Numbered from the stretch's first letter, positions 25,549 through 34,273 are shown. The stretch: 64,000 nt of DNA from Candidatus Saccharimonadota bacterium (GCA_028286345.1 JAQBRT010000001.1:496001-560000); one strand, 5' to 3'. Numbers and translations are program-made. The notes: a model not told the origin generated them from the letters alone.

Positions 25549-26492
25549 TGAGTGATATCCCTACACACGATGTAATTATGATTGGCGCCGGTCCGGCTGC
25601 GCTAACTGCTGCTATCTATACCACCCGAGAAGACATCGACACGCTGTTATTTGAGCGTGGCGTTGTTGGCGGCTTGGCTGCTGTTACCGACAAAATCGAT
25701 AACTACCCCGGATTCCCGGACGGCATCGATGGCTTAACTTTGGCTGACGAACTTCGCAAGCAGGCCGAACGCTTCGGTGCCGTTATCGAACTTGGCGAAG
25801 TCACCAACATCCACGATGAGGGCGAATACAAGCGCCTAGAGACCACCAGCGGCGATATGCGTGCCAAAGCTATCCTGATTGCCACCGGCAGCGATTATAA
25901 GAAAACCGGTGCCCCAGGCGAGGCTGAGTACTATGCCCGCGGCGTCCACTATTGTGCTACCTGTGATGGCGCCTTTTACCGCGACAAAAAAATTGCCGTC
26001 ATTGGCGGTGGTAACTCTGCTATCCAGGAAGCTATTTTCCTAACCCGTTACGCCACGCACATTGATTTGTTAGTGCGCTCCACCATCAAAGCCAGCGATG
26101 TCCTGCAGAAAGAGCTCCAAGAATACGTTGATTCCGGCAAAATCACCATCCACCTAGGCACTACAACAGATGAAATTGTTGGTAAAGACAACATGGTTGT
26201 CCGCGTCGATGCTACCAAAGACGGTAATAAAGTCTCGTTTGATGTCGACGGCGTCTTTATTTTTGTAGGTTTGTTGCCAAACTCCCAGTTCTTAGTACCC
26301 CTATCGGTCAAACTCGACGAAATCGGCTTTGTTATGACCGACCAACACCTCCAAACCAGCATGCCCGGCGTCTTTGCGGCCGGTGATATCCGCTCCGGTG
26401 CCACCATGCAGATCGCTTCAGCGGCCGGCGAAGGCGCCACCGCCGCCCTCAAGATCCGCGAATTCCTCGAAGGCCACGTTAAAGCCGCCTAA
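25548..26492 (+). CDS. trxB: Thioredoxin reductase
   Basis: A 314-residue low-molecular-weight flavoprotein. FAD binding: GAGPAALTAAIY near residue 13; redox-active CATC at 136-139; NADPH-binding GGGNSAIQEA; and the final FAD motif GVFAAGDIRS. It transfers electrons from NADPH to the redoxin encoded just upstream. The start overlaps the redoxin stop by one base. The final four bases overlap the convergent Nudix gene. Confidence 0.96.
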   Translation: MSDIPTHDVIMIGAGPAALTAAIYTTREDIDTLLFERGVVGGLAAVTDKIDNYPGFPDGIDGLTLADELRKQAERFGAVIELGEVTNIHDEGEYKRLETTSGDMRAKAILIATGSDYKKTGAPGEAEYYARGVHYCATCDGAFYRDKKIAVIGGGNSAIQEAIFLTRYATHIDLLVRSTIKASDVLQKELQEYVDSGKITIHLGTTTDEIVGKDNMVVRVDATKDGNKVSFDVDGVFIFVGLLPNSQFLVPLSVKLDEIGFVMTDQHLQTSMPGVFAAGDIRSGATMQIASAAGEGATAALKIREFLEGHVKAA

Positions 26493-26881
26493 GCAGTTGC
26501 CGCAGCCAGAACTATAGCTTGCTTGATCTCTTTTTCGATAACGTAATTATCAAGCTCAGCGGGTGTAACCCAGGCAAATTCCTGGTGCTCATGACTTAAA
26601 ACCACATCAGAAGTAGCCGTTTTGCAGGCGAAAAACAGGGCAACGATGTGTTTTAACTCGCCCTCGGGTTTAGCAAACCACTCGTCAACGTGGATAACAG
26701 TGCCAACAACCAGGTCGGAGATGCCGGTTTCTTCCATGGTTTCGCGCTTCAGGCCGTCTTCGAGTTTTTCGCCGCGCTCTAAGCGGCCGCCAACAGCTTG
26801 CCATCGTTCGCCCTCGCGGACGATTAAAAACTTGCCATCGGCATTTTGGATTACGGCTTTGACGGCAACCTGGGTGTCCAT
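26489..26881 (-). CDS. Nudix hydrolase
   Basis: 130 residues with a complete Nudix box GGRLERGEKLEDGLKRETMEETGI (REXXEE form). The compact size and the WQAVGG lead-in resemble small MutT-like pyrophosphohydrolases; substrate unknown. Its ATG shares one base with the stop of the upstream FAD/NAD oxidoreductase gene (TAATG), so both are co-translated, and it ends overlapping trxB by 4 nt in a convergent arrangement without terminator. Confidence 0.92.
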   Translation of the reverse strand: MDTQVAVKAVIQNADGKFLIVREGERWQAVGGRLERGEKLEDGLKRETMEETGISDLVVGTVIHVDEWFAKPEGELKHIVALFFACKTATSDVVLSHEHQEFAWVTPAELDNYVIEKEIKQAIVLAAATA

Positions 26882-27588
26882 TAGTAGTCCTTATAGTTAG
26901 GGAAGAAATCGCCAACCAGCTGGCTGGGGCGCAAACCAGCTTTTTTGAGGTCGGCGTGGATCTGCTCGACCATTGGCTCGGGGCCGGAGACGTAAACTAG
27001 GGTATCTTCGGTAGGTTTTTCTAGGCCGAGGATCATTTCGGCGCTAATGTGGCCGCGTTCGCCGCCCCAGGATTCGGTTGGATCTTGTACGACAATTGTG
27101 GCGTGGACGCCGGCGTTAGCAAAGGTGTCCTGGAAAATGATTTCATCTTCGCTATGTACGGCATAGAGCAGTTTAATAGGCCGTGTCTCGCGCGTCGATG
27201 CTAGCCAGCTCAAGATGCTATGAAACGGCGTAATGCCAATGCCACCGGCCACAAATACCAGCGGTGTCTGGGTCATTTTTGGTAATACAAAATCGCCCAT
27301 CGGGTCGCTCATATCTACGGGCGTCCCAGATTTTAGCCCGCGCAGGGTCTGCTTAAAGGTGCTGGTCGGACCCTCTAAAGGGAATTTGGTGGTAATCGTC
27401 AGGAACTCATCGGTCGGTGAGCTGCTGAGGGTGAACCAGTGCTTTTGGCCGCGTTCGTCAGCCTCGGCGTGAGGTAAACTAAGCTGGATAAACTGGCCGG
27501 CGGTGTAGTCAAACGGACGCTCCGGCTTAAAGTAGAACGTAATAATATTGGCCGCCTCATGGGCGGAGTGGTCAAAAGTCACCTGCAT
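26881..27588 (-). CDS. FAD/NAD(P)-binding ferredoxin reductase-like oxidoreductase
   Basis: About 235 residues of ferredoxin-NADP reductase fold. The FAD domain contains AGQFIQLSLPH and HWFTLSSSP (the RxYS-type motif altered to HWFTLS), and the NAD domain holds VFVAGGIGITPFHSIL and YVSGPEPMVEQI. There is no iron-sulfur or globin domain attached. Electron partners are unknown; the redoxin and trxB genes next door hint at redox upkeep. The start is the ATG 6 nt after TATACT; a 78-codon in-frame extension overlaps the GDPD gene and is rejected. Confidence 0.88.
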   Translation of the reverse strand: MQVTFDHSAHEAANIITFYFKPERPFDYTAGQFIQLSLPHAEADERGQKHWFTLSSSPTDEFLTITTKFPLEGPTSTFKQTLRGLKSGTPVDMSDPMGDFVLPKMTQTPLVFVAGGIGITPFHSILSWLASTRETRPIKLLYAVHSEDEIIFQDTFANAGVHATIVVQDPTESWGGERGHISAEMILGLEKPTEDTLVYVSGPEPMVEQIHADLKKAGLRPSQLVGDFFPNYKDY

Positions 27589-27602
27589 GCAAACAGTATA
27601 AC

Positions 27603-28259
27603 TTACTTCTGGAAGCGGTCGGGGTAGTCGGTGTAGATACCGTAAATGCCGTAACGTTCCCAGCGTTTGGCTTTGGCAACATCGTTGACGGTAAATGGCG
27701 AAATTAGCCAGCCACGCTTGGCCATAGGAACCAGGAATGGTTTCCACAACCACATTTGGTACATTCCCAGCCTTTTTGTGCCCAGCTTGCGGGCCCGGCG
27801 TGTTGCCCGGGTGCCGGACCACATGTCGTTGACTACCAAGGGCAGGTCGGGCAGGGTAGCGTGGATGGTGCGGAGAAGGCTGTAGTCAAACGAGGCCACA
27901 GAAACGCGGTAATCTTGGGGCAGCTCTTTGAGGATGGCAATAATTGGCTGCGCCGGCACTTGCGGTTTTACTTCTACAATAACCGATACGCGGCCGCCAA
28001 TGGCCGAAAGGGCCTCTTCAAGCGTTGCCAAGTCTGGCTTGTGGGCTTTCAGCTCATCAAGATCGGTATTGGGAACAGATAGCTTGTTGCCTGCAGGGTC
28101 TACTAAGTGGTCATCATGTAACAGTATGGGAACTTGGTCCCTGGTAAGGCGAACATCGAACTCAATCCCATCGACATCATGCTCAAGCGCTTTACGGATA
28201 GAGGCAATCGTATTTTCTGGCGCTAGCCCTTTTGCGCCTCGGTGACCAATAATTTTCAT
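27603..28259 (-). CDS. Glycerophosphodiester phosphodiesterase
   Basis: The 218-residue cytoplasmic protein has the GDPD catalytic blocks IIGHRGAKGLAPENT (His6, Arg7, Glu14) and DGIEFDVRLTRDQVPILLHDDHL, with the later VEVKPQ metal ligands. It releases sn-glycerol-3-phosphate from deacylated lipids. TACACT lies 7 nt before the ATG, overlapping a TACAAT that serves the divergent pyrophosphatase gene, so the two promoters share bases. Confidence 0.93.
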   Translation of the reverse strand: MKIIGHRGAKGLAPENTIASIRKALEHDVDGIEFDVRLTRDQVPILLHDDHLVDPAGNKLSVPNTDLDELKAHKPDLATLEEALSAIGGRVSVIVEVKPQVPAQPIIAILKELPQDYRVSVASFDYSLLRTIHATLPDLPLVVNDMWSGTRATRRARKLGTKRLGMYQMWLWKPFLVPMAKRGWLISPFTVNDVAKAKRWERYGIYGIYTDYPDRFQK

Positions 28260-28301
28260 TACTCATAGTGTACAATAACTGATGAATAAAGGAGTAAAAA
28301 C

Positions 28302-28823
28302 ATGACTGAACTTTCTTATGGTAGCGACGCTCCGGCAGTAGTGAACGTTGTCATCGAAATTCGCAAAGGCGAACGCAACAAGTACGAATTCGACAAAGAC
28401 ACCGGCCGCCTATTTTTGGACCGCGTTAACGGCACTACCCTTGGCTACCCAACCGATTACGGCTATGTACCAAATACGCTCTGCGACGACGGCGACCCAC
28501 TCGACGCCCTGCTGATCATCGACGAATCCGTACCACACGGTACAGTCGTGCCATCACGTGTCCTCGGTGTCCTCTACTTTGAAGACGACGGCGAAATGGA
28601 CGAAAAGCTAATCGTTGTCCCGGCAGATGATATCAGCAAAGACCACCTTAAAGACCTGGCCGACCTTGGCGAAAACTTCCAAAAAGTCATCGAACACTTC
28701 TACAGTCACTACAAAGACTGGAAAAAGGGTTGGACCGGCGTTGACGGCCAGCTTAAAGGCTGGGGTAATGCCGAGGCCGCCCAAAAAGTCATCAGCGACT
28801 CTATCGCCCGCGCCCAGGCCTAG
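28302..28823 (+). CDS. ppa: Inorganic pyrophosphatase, family I
   Basis: 173 residues with the signature DGDPLDALLI (the metal-binding Asp triad), the YEFDKDTGRLFLDR and YPTDYGYVPNTLCDDG regions and C-terminal HYKDWKKGW. It hydrolyses pyrophosphate from biosynthesis. TACAAT near 28272 and AAGGAG about 9 nt before the ATG give a conventional start. Two Nudix genes follow at once (2-nt gap, then 1-nt overlap), forming a pyrophosphate-bond housekeeping operon. Confidence 0.97.
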   Translation: MTELSYGSDAPAVVNVVIEIRKGERNKYEFDKDTGRLFLDRVNGTTLGYPTDYGYVPNTLCDDGDPLDALLIIDESVPHGTVVPSRVLGVLYFEDDGEMDEKLIVVPADDISKDHLKDLADLGENFQKVIEHFYSHYKDWKKGWTGVDGQLKGWGNAEAAQKVISDSIARAQA

Positions 28824-28825
28824 TT

Positions 28826-29422
28826 ATGCGCAAAGTCGTCCCCACTAACGCATCATTTATTCCAGATAATGCCAGCTGCGCTTTTAAAGGCGACATTTTT
28901 AGTGTGTACACCTGGCCCCAAGCCATGTTTGACGGCAGTACCAAGCAGTTCGAAATGCTCAAACGCCCAGATACGGTGCAGGCAATTATTGTAAAAGGCG
29001 ACCAAATCCTGCTGGTCCACGACGAGCAGCCTGGCCGCAGTGTCCGGACGCACTTTCCGGGTGGCCGCGTTGATCTGGAAGACGAATCGTGGCTTGCTGC
29101 CGCTGAGCGCGAAATCCTTGAGGAAACCGGCCTAACATTAGCCAACTGGAAGCTAATTGATGTCCAGCAGCCAATCGTCAAAATTGAATGGTTTACCCCT
29201 GTTTATCTGGCTACCAACATTACGGCAGAAATTCCGCAAAACATTGACGCCGGCGGCGAAAAGATCGAGGTCATTTGGCGCTCATTCGATGCAGTCCGGG
29301 CCAGCGTCATAAGCGGTGCTGAGCCAACCATGCAGTACCTTTTGCCGTTGTTTAACCGCCTGCAATCACTCGATGACCTGCTGAACGCGCCAGAGTTTGC
29401 CGGCCAAGAAGTAGACCTCTAA
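28826..29422 (+). CDS. Nudix hydrolase, ADP-ribose pyrophosphatase-like
   Basis: 198 residues with a Nudix box GGRVDLEDESWLAAAEREILEETGL and an extra N-terminal region of about 55 residues, as in ADP-ribose or nucleotide-sugar pyrophosphatases. The substrate is inferred from size only. It lies 2 nt after the ppa stop and overlaps the next Nudix start by one base. Confidence 0.9.
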   Translation: MRKVVPTNASFIPDNASCAFKGDIFSVYTWPQAMFDGSTKQFEMLKRPDTVQAIIVKGDQILLVHDEQPGRSVRTHFPGGRVDLEDESWLAAAEREILEETGLTLANWKLIDVQQPIVKIEWFTPVYLATNITAEIPQNIDAGGEKIEVIWRSFDAVRASVISGAEPTMQYLLPLFNRLQSLDDLLNAPEFAGQEVDL

Positions 29423-29850
29423 TGCGCATCCAGCCGGTCGCCAAAACGGTTCTTGTCAATGACCGCAATGAGATCTTGCTACTTAGGCGCAGCCCAACAG
29501 ATGTGGTGCGCCCAGGCACTGCCGACTTTCCTGGCGGTTCAGTAGACCCTGGTGAAGACATCATGGAGGCTGCCGTCCGCGAAATTAAAGAAGAGTCCGG
29601 CCTAATCATTGAGCGTGATGCAATCAAGCTAGCCTACGCCAAAACCAGCCCACCATCCACCGACGGCACTATTTTGATCAGGCTGCTGTTTATAGCCAAA
29701 AGCCCACCAAACCCAGAGGTACAACTCAGTTACGAACATGACAAATATTGGTGGCATCCGCTCAGCGAGACCATGGAAGAAATGGACCATACCGCTTGGG
29801 CAGACGGGCTGGAGTTTATAAAAGGGCACCAATTACTGGCATTGTTATAG
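29422..29850 (+). CDS. Nudix hydrolase
   Basis: 142 residues, with Nudix box GGSVDPGEDIMEAAVREIKEESGL. The N-terminal VLVNDRNEILLLRRSPTD is typical of nucleotide-sanitising members. It is the third gene of the ppa operon, co-translated with the preceding Nudix gene through TAATG. Having two consecutive Nudix genes of different length argues for different substrates. Confidence 0.9.
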   Translation: MRIQPVAKTVLVNDRNEILLLRRSPTDVVRPGTADFPGGSVDPGEDIMEAAVREIKEESGLIIERDAIKLAYAKTSPPSTDGTILIRLLFIAKSPPNPEVQLSYEHDKYWWHPLSETMEEMDHTAWADGLEFIKGHQLLALL

Positions 29851-29858
29851 AACATAGC

Positions 29859-29888
29859 TTTGCATAAGCGCTATATATGGGGTACAAT
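29859..29888 (+). promoter_or_regulatory. GAPDH promoter with the shared 20-mer element
   Basis: TTGCAT (29860-29865), exactly 17 nt, then TACAAT (29883-29888). The 20-mer TTTGCATAAGCGCTATATAT (29859-29878) differs by a single base from that in the glutaredoxin-trxB promoter and lies between -35 and -10. Transcription would leave a leader of about 40 nt with AAGGACA ahead of the ATG. Confidence 0.65.
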
Positions 29889-29934
29889 CGGGTTATAAAA
29901 CCATAAAACCAATACAGTAAACAAGGACATACGC

Positions 29935-30963
29935 ATGAAAACCAAGGTGGGCATTAACGGTTTCGGACGGATTGGACGCAACGCTTTTAAAATTGCGTTT
30001 GAACGCAGCGACCTCGAAATCGTCGCCGTCAACGATTTAACAGATACCAAAACACTGGCATACCTCCTAAAACACGACAGCAACTACGGCACTTACGGCA
30101 AAGAAGTCGGCTACGACGACACTGGCATTATTGTGGATGGCCAGCACATTAAAGTCTGTGCCGAAAAAGACCCAGCCGCGCTGCCCTGGAGCGACCTAAA
30201 AGTAGACCTAGTCATAGAGTCAACCGGCCGTTTTACGGATAAAGAAAGCGCCGGGCTGCACATCCAGGCTGGTGCCAAGCGGGTAGTTATCTCTGGTCCT
30301 ACTAAGAGCGATGGCGTTGATACCATCGTGCTCGGTGCCAATGACGACAAGCTCGAGAACTCCACCGAAATTATTAGCAATGCCAGCTGTACCACCAACT
30401 CGCTGGCCGCAGTTATGGCTATCCTTGATTCTGAGTTTGGTGTAGAAAAGTCACTGCTGACCACTGTTCATAGCTACACTGCCAGCCAAGCGCTGCAAGA
30501 CGCGCCAAGCAAAGACCTACGCGAAGGCCGCAATGCTGCCGAAAACATCGTGCCTACTACTACCGGCGCAGCAATTGCCGTTACCCTCACATTGCCGCAG
30601 CTTAAAGACAAGTTTGATGGCCTCAGTATACGTGTTCCGACCCCTGTTGTTTCACTATCAGACATTACAGCATTACTTAAGCGCGACGTTACCGTCGAAG
30701 AGCTCAACAATGCTTTCAAAAAAGCCGCCAAAGAGCCATTTTACCAAGGTATTTTGGCCGTCAGCGAAGAGCCACTGGTATCGAGTGATTACATCGGCAA
30801 CAGCCACTCTGGCACCGTTGATCTGCTGCTTACTAAAGTTGTTGCTGGCAACCTGGTAAAAGTCATGGTTTGGTACGACAACGAATGGGGCTACTCCAAC
30901 CGCCTCGTAGAAGTTGTTGCCGACGCCGGCCGCGCCCTGCACAAAACTGGTCACCACGCCTAA
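29935..30963 (+). CDS. gap: Glyceraldehyde-3-phosphate dehydrogenase, type I
   Basis: 342 residues; NAD-binding GINGFGRIGRNAF at the N-terminus with Asp34 (VAVNDL) favouring NAD+, catalytic Cys152 in SNASCTTNSL, and the His about residue 179 in TTVHSYTASQ. It oxidises glyceraldehyde-3-phosphate in lower glycolysis. It opens a run of sugar-phosphate genes on the same strand and is followed after 8 nt by a small membrane protein gene. Its promoter shares a 20-mer with the trxB operon. Confidence 0.97.
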   Translation: MKTKVGINGFGRIGRNAFKIAFERSDLEIVAVNDLTDTKTLAYLLKHDSNYGTYGKEVGYDDTGIIVDGQHIKVCAEKDPAALPWSDLKVDLVIESTGRFTDKESAGLHIQAGAKRVVISGPTKSDGVDTIVLGANDDKLENSTEIISNASCTTNSLAAVMAILDSEFGVEKSLLTTVHSYTASQALQDAPSKDLREGRNAAENIVPTTTGAAIAVTLTLPQLKDKFDGLSIRVPTPVVSLSDITALLKRDVTVEELNNAFKKAAKEPFYQGILAVSEEPLVSSDYIGNSHSGTVDLLLTKVVAGNLVKVMVWYDNEWGYSNRLVEVVADAGRALHKTGHHA

Positions 30964-30971
30964 GGAGTACA

Positions 30972-31205
30972 ATGCCTGTTCAGTCATCAAAAACAAGTCT
31001 CAAGAGTCCCAGCATATTCTTGGCTATCGGGCTGCTCATGTTGGCGTACGCCGTCTATACCTATAAGTCACTGGCATCAGATGGTAATTTGGCTATTGTG
31101 GCGTTGTTAGCGGCACCGGCTCTGTTTTTGTTCGGTACAGCTGTAACAGTTCCAGCGGGTCTCATATTGATTAAGCGGTTCTTTCAAAGAAAACACGCAA
31201 AGTGA
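30972..31205 (+). CDS. Small two-helix membrane protein
   Basis: No family recognised. The 77-residue protein has two hydrophobic helices (about 16-33 and 43-64) and a basic C-terminus (IKRFFQRKHAK). GGAGTACA gives a Shine-Dalgarno 4-8 nt before its ATG. It sits 8 nt after gap, and its stop overlaps the GTG start of rpiB, so it is co-translated with sugar-phosphate enzymes. Why a membrane peptide is embedded there is unknown. Confidence 0.65.
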   Translation: MPVQSSKTSLKSPSIFLAIGLLMLAYAVYTYKSLASDGNLAIVALLAAPALFLFGTAVTVPAGLILIKRFFQRKHAK

Positions 31206-31648
31206 AAATATACATTGGTGCCGACCACAACGGATTCGAGTTTAAGCGCCTGATCACCGAGCGGCTTAAGGCTGCCGGCCATGAAGTGATTGACGAAGGC
31301 GGCGTTAGTGTTAACCCGGAAGACGATTTTCCGCAGTTTGCCGGTAAAGTTGTTACCCGGCTCTTAAACGACGAAGACAAAGAAGCCAAAGGCATCTTAA
31401 TCTGCGGCAGTGGACAGGGCATGTGCATGGCTGCCAACCGGTTTAAGGGCATCCGCGCCTCATTGTGCTGGAACCTGGACGAAGCCCGTTCGGCCCGCAA
31501 CGACGACAACAGTAATGTCCTATGCCTTTCATCCAAATACACCAGCTTTGACGATGCCAGCGCCATAATTACTACCTGGATCAATACACCCTTTGCGGCT
31601 GCACCGCGCTTTATCCGCCGCCTAAAAGAGCTCGACGAACTGGGGTAA
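31202..31648 (+). CDS. rpiB: Ribose-5-phosphate isomerase B
   Basis: 148 residues with RpiB/LacAB signatures: YIGADHNGFEFK at the N-terminus, CGSGQGMCMAANRFKGIRA (catalytic Cys and anion hole), and ARNDDNSNVLCL. It interconverts ribose-5-phosphate and ribulose-5-phosphate. Translation begins at GTG overlapping the preceding stop (GTGA). It is followed after 1 nt by rpe, giving the isomerase and epimerase of the non-oxidative pentose-phosphate branch together. Confidence 0.94.
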   Translation: MKIYIGADHNGFEFKRLITERLKAAGHEVIDEGGVSVNPEDDFPQFAGKVVTRLLNDEDKEAKGILICGSGQGMCMAANRFKGIRASLCWNLDEARSARNDDNSNVLCLSSKYTSFDDASAIITTWINTPFAAAPRFIRRLKELDELG

Positions 31649-31649
31649 T

Positions 31650-32276
31650 ATGGCAATAATTTGCCCAACCATCACGGCTTTTGACTCGCAGACCTACCGC
31701 GAGCAGATGAATGTTGCCCGCGAGCTGTCGCCGCGCGTCCACGTAGACCTAATGGACGGCGAGTTTGCGCCCTCGCGCTCGCCAGTACTCGATAACCTGT
31801 GGCTGCCGCACAATGTCGAAGTTGACCTGCATCTTATGTACCAAAACCCGATGGAAGCGCTGCCGCACATCTTGCGACTCAAGCCACGGATGGTAATTAT
31901 CCATAACGAAGTCGGCGTCCACCATATGCACTTTGCGGCCGAACTACACAAAGCCGGCATCGAAGTTGGCCTGGCACTATTGCAAGACACCCCCGTGGAG
32001 TGGGCCTACCAGATTATGCACAGCTTTGACCACGTGCTGATATTTAGCGGCCATCTGGGCTACCACGGCGGTGAGGCCGACCTGCAACTGCTCGATAAAG
32101 TTAAGAAAGTCCGCGAGCACCACCCCGACGCCGAAATTGGCTGGGACGGAGGTATTAACGACCAGAACATCCAGGCGCTGGTCGAGGCCGGCGTGGAAGT
32201 CTTAAACGTCGGCGGTTATATTCAAAAAAGTGCTGACCCGCATGCCGCCTACCGTACGCTGCAACAGCTTATTTAA
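31650..32276 (+). CDS. rpe: Ribulose-phosphate 3-epimerase
   Basis: The 208-residue TIM-barrel protein keeps the metal ligands His and Asp in RVHVDLMDG, His in DLHLM and Asp in GWDGGIN. Several surrounding positions differ from typical Rpe (ICPTITAFD for the usual PSIL block; HLGYHGGEADLQLLDKV for the phosphate loop), so it is a divergent member and may prefer another pentulose or hexulose phosphate. The neighbours rpiB, transketolase and aldolase support the pentose-phosphate role. It overlaps the convergent gene by 4 nt. Confidence 0.85.
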   Translation: MAIICPTITAFDSQTYREQMNVARELSPRVHVDLMDGEFAPSRSPVLDNLWLPHNVEVDLHLMYQNPMEALPHILRLKPRMVIIHNEVGVHHMHFAAELHKAGIEVGLALLQDTPVEWAYQIMHSFDHVLIFSGHLGYHGGEADLQLLDKVKKVREHHPDAEIGWDGGINDQNIQALVEAGVEVLNVGGYIQKSADPHAAYRTLQQLI

Positions 32277-33031
32277 CTTGCTCGTTTGAGCAGCGCCGCT
32301 ACCCGGTGGCCAATAGTTCTTGGGTTGTAATGGATTGAATCGTGAGCGTGTGGCGCAAAAAAGGCACGGCGCTTGCCGCTATCCTCAAGCACATCCTGAA
32401 TAATGCTTTCCCTAATTGCGGTTGAGTAGTGCGTCATATCAAGACGGCCAAAGCGGACAGCTCCAATATTTTTAGGCGTTGCTGCGAGCACATGAACGTT
32501 TTGGCCATTGGCTTCATAATATAGCGGGTAATGATAATCGATGTCTGAGAAAGCACCGGCGGGCAGTGTAACGCCAGACGGGTTCTTGAGCGTAGGTATG
32601 GTAACAGTTTTCCAGGTGTAGAGCGTTTCCTCGCCATGGTGCTTAACAACACCCACTGGCGTCCGTTCTTCATCAACCAGAATAGTTACGGGCCTTTCAT
32701 GCCCTCCGAAAGTGGTGGTGTCTTGCAGTGATCGCACAAGCTGCAACTCGGCTTCGCGGCAAAACACGTGATCAATGCTTTGCTTGATGTTTCCACTGTC
32801 TGCTTCTAGTAGGCTAAGCGCGGCCTTACCGTAGCGACTAACCGGCAGATATGGTTCAAGCGGCACGCTATTCTCGCCGTACATGCGCAGCAGGGAATCA
32901 AAGCGGTTCAGTTGGCCAAAAATGGTAACACAAGGGCCGTACTCAGCCAGTTGTGTCTGCGCTTCTTCGTCCATGGTCATGGTGGACATATCAAGGTCAA
33001 CGTTTTCAAGTTCGCGCGCAAAGCTCTTCAT
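32273..33031 (-). CDS. Hypothetical protein
   Basis: No family recognised. The 252-residue soluble protein has no membrane segment or obvious catalytic motif; a His-rich C-terminal region (FFAPHAHDSIHYNPRT) could bind metal. TATAGT lies 9 nt before the ATG. It stands alone on the minus strand inside the central-carbon cluster, and its 5' region abuts that of the transketolase N-terminal subunit gene, giving a divergent promoter pair. Confidence 0.65.
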   Translation of the reverse strand: MKSFARELENVDLDMSTMTMDEEAQTQLAEYGPCVTIFGQLNRFDSLLRMYGENSVPLEPYLPVSRYGKAALSLLEADSGNIKQSIDHVFCREAELQLVRSLQDTTTFGGHERPVTILVDEERTPVGVVKHHGEETLYTWKTVTIPTLKNPSGVTLPAGAFSDIDYHYPLYYEANGQNVHVLAATPKNIGAVRFGRLDMTHYSTAIRESIIQDVLEDSGKRRAFFAPHAHDSIHYNPRTIGHRVAALLKRAS

Positions 33032-33111
33032 TACGTGGATACTATACCATGAATTATCAATACCACAACACAGTGGTCACTCTGGTAGTATCTGGTATAA
33101 TCACAAGCAGA

Positions 33112-33969
33112 ATGACCAAAAAATTACCGATTGCTCAATTGGAAGTCATCGCAAATGATATTCGCGAGGATATTATCCATATGCTTGAGCACGCCGGCAG
33201 CGGCCACAGTGCCGGTCCACTTGGCCTGGCGGACATTTTTACGGCACTTTATTTTGACGTCATGAAGCACGACCCTCAAAACCCGGACTGGGATGAGCGT
33301 GACATATTGCTACTGAGCAACGGCCACTGCGTACCGGTACGCTACGCCACCATGGCCCATGCTGGCTTCTTTCCTAAAAAAGAGCTGTTAACGCTACGCA
33401 AGCTTGGTTCGCGTTTGCAGGGCCACCCGGAACGGACTCGTCTGCCTGGCCTAGAAACCACCAGCGGGCCTTTAGGCAGCGGCCTTAGCCAAGGTGCCGG
33501 CGTTGCGCTCGCACTGCGCATGGACAAACAGCTAACCCGCCGCGTTTACGTAATCATGGGCGATGGTGAACTCGACGAGGGCAACATCTGGGAAGCCGCC
33601 ATGCTAGCCGGCAAAGAAAAGCTCAATAACATCACTGGTATTATCGACCGCAACAACATCCAGATTGATGGCCCAACCGAGCTCATCATGCCGCTAGAAG
33701 ACCTCAAGGGCAAATGGGAAGCCTTTGGCTGGCATGTCCTAGAAATCAATGGCAACGACATTGAAGCCGTAATTGATGCCTGCGAAATGGCCAAAGCTAT
33801 CCATGAAAAGCCAGTTATGATCATTGCCCACACTATCCCTGGCAAGGGTGTAGACTTTATGGAAAACGACTTCCACTGGCACGGCGCACCGCCAAACCAC
33901 GAACAAGCCGTTAAAGCGCTCCACGAACTGCGTACCCTTGGCGGCAAAATTAGGAGCGAACATGAATAA
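33112..33969 (+). CDS. Transketolase, N-terminal (thiamine diphosphate) subunit
   Basis: 285 residues covering the ThDP-binding half: GSGHSAGPLGLADIFTALYF, LSNGHCVPVRYA, and the GDG-x(n)-N motif MGDGELDEGNIWEAAM ... DRNNIQIDG. The other half is a separate gene 300 nt downstream, as in archaea and many CPR. The start is the ATG 10 nt after a perfect TATAAT; a 53-codon in-frame extension reads back through the divergent promoter and is rejected. Its stop overlaps the next small gene by 8 nt. Confidence 0.93.
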   Translation: MTKKLPIAQLEVIANDIREDIIHMLEHAGSGHSAGPLGLADIFTALYFDVMKHDPQNPDWDERDILLLSNGHCVPVRYATMAHAGFFPKKELLTLRKLGSRLQGHPERTRLPGLETTSGPLGSGLSQGAGVALALRMDKQLTRRVYVIMGDGELDEGNIWEAAMLAGKEKLNNITGIIDRNNIQIDGPTELIMPLEDLKGKWEAFGWHVLEINGNDIEAVIDACEMAKAIHEKPVMIIAHTIPGKGVDFMENDFHWHGAPPNHEQAVKALHELRTLGGKIRSEHE

Positions 33970-34273
33970 AGCAGGTTTTAACCAATATAAGAAAGCAAAA
34001 GCTAAGTTCCATCGCAGCCCGTGGTTTATTCTGGGTACATGGGTTCTCGGCTTTGGTAGCATTGGCCTGCTTTATTTGTCCGGGCGCGTTTTATCCAATG
34101 ATATTGCCGGTTTCCGTTCTTGTAGCGACAGCAATGGCATTGTAGTCCTTAACTGCGGAAAATCGTCGCTCAACGTAGGTGACTTGGTGTTGTTTGTCCT
34201 GTTTATTGCCTGCATAGCGCTAACGATGAGCTTATTTACCGCCGGTTGGCGGATGTTACAGAGGGCCAAATGA
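33962..34273 (+). CDS. Small two-helix membrane protein between the transketolase subunits
   Basis: 103 residues, not recognised. It has a basic N-terminus (KKAKAKFHRS), a first helix (about 22-40), a loop with two cysteines (RSCSD and LNCGKSS, possibly a disulfide outside the cell) and a second helix (about 72-95). It begins within the last codons of the N-terminal transketolase gene and ends overlapping the C-terminal subunit start (ATGA), so all three are coupled. Such a gene splitting a transketolase operon is unusual. Confidence 0.7.
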   Translation: MNKAGFNQYKKAKAKFHRSPWFILGTWVLGFGSIGLLYLSGRVLSNDIAGFRSCSDSNGIVVLNCGKSSLNVGDLVLFVLFIACIALTMSLFTAGWRMLQRAK

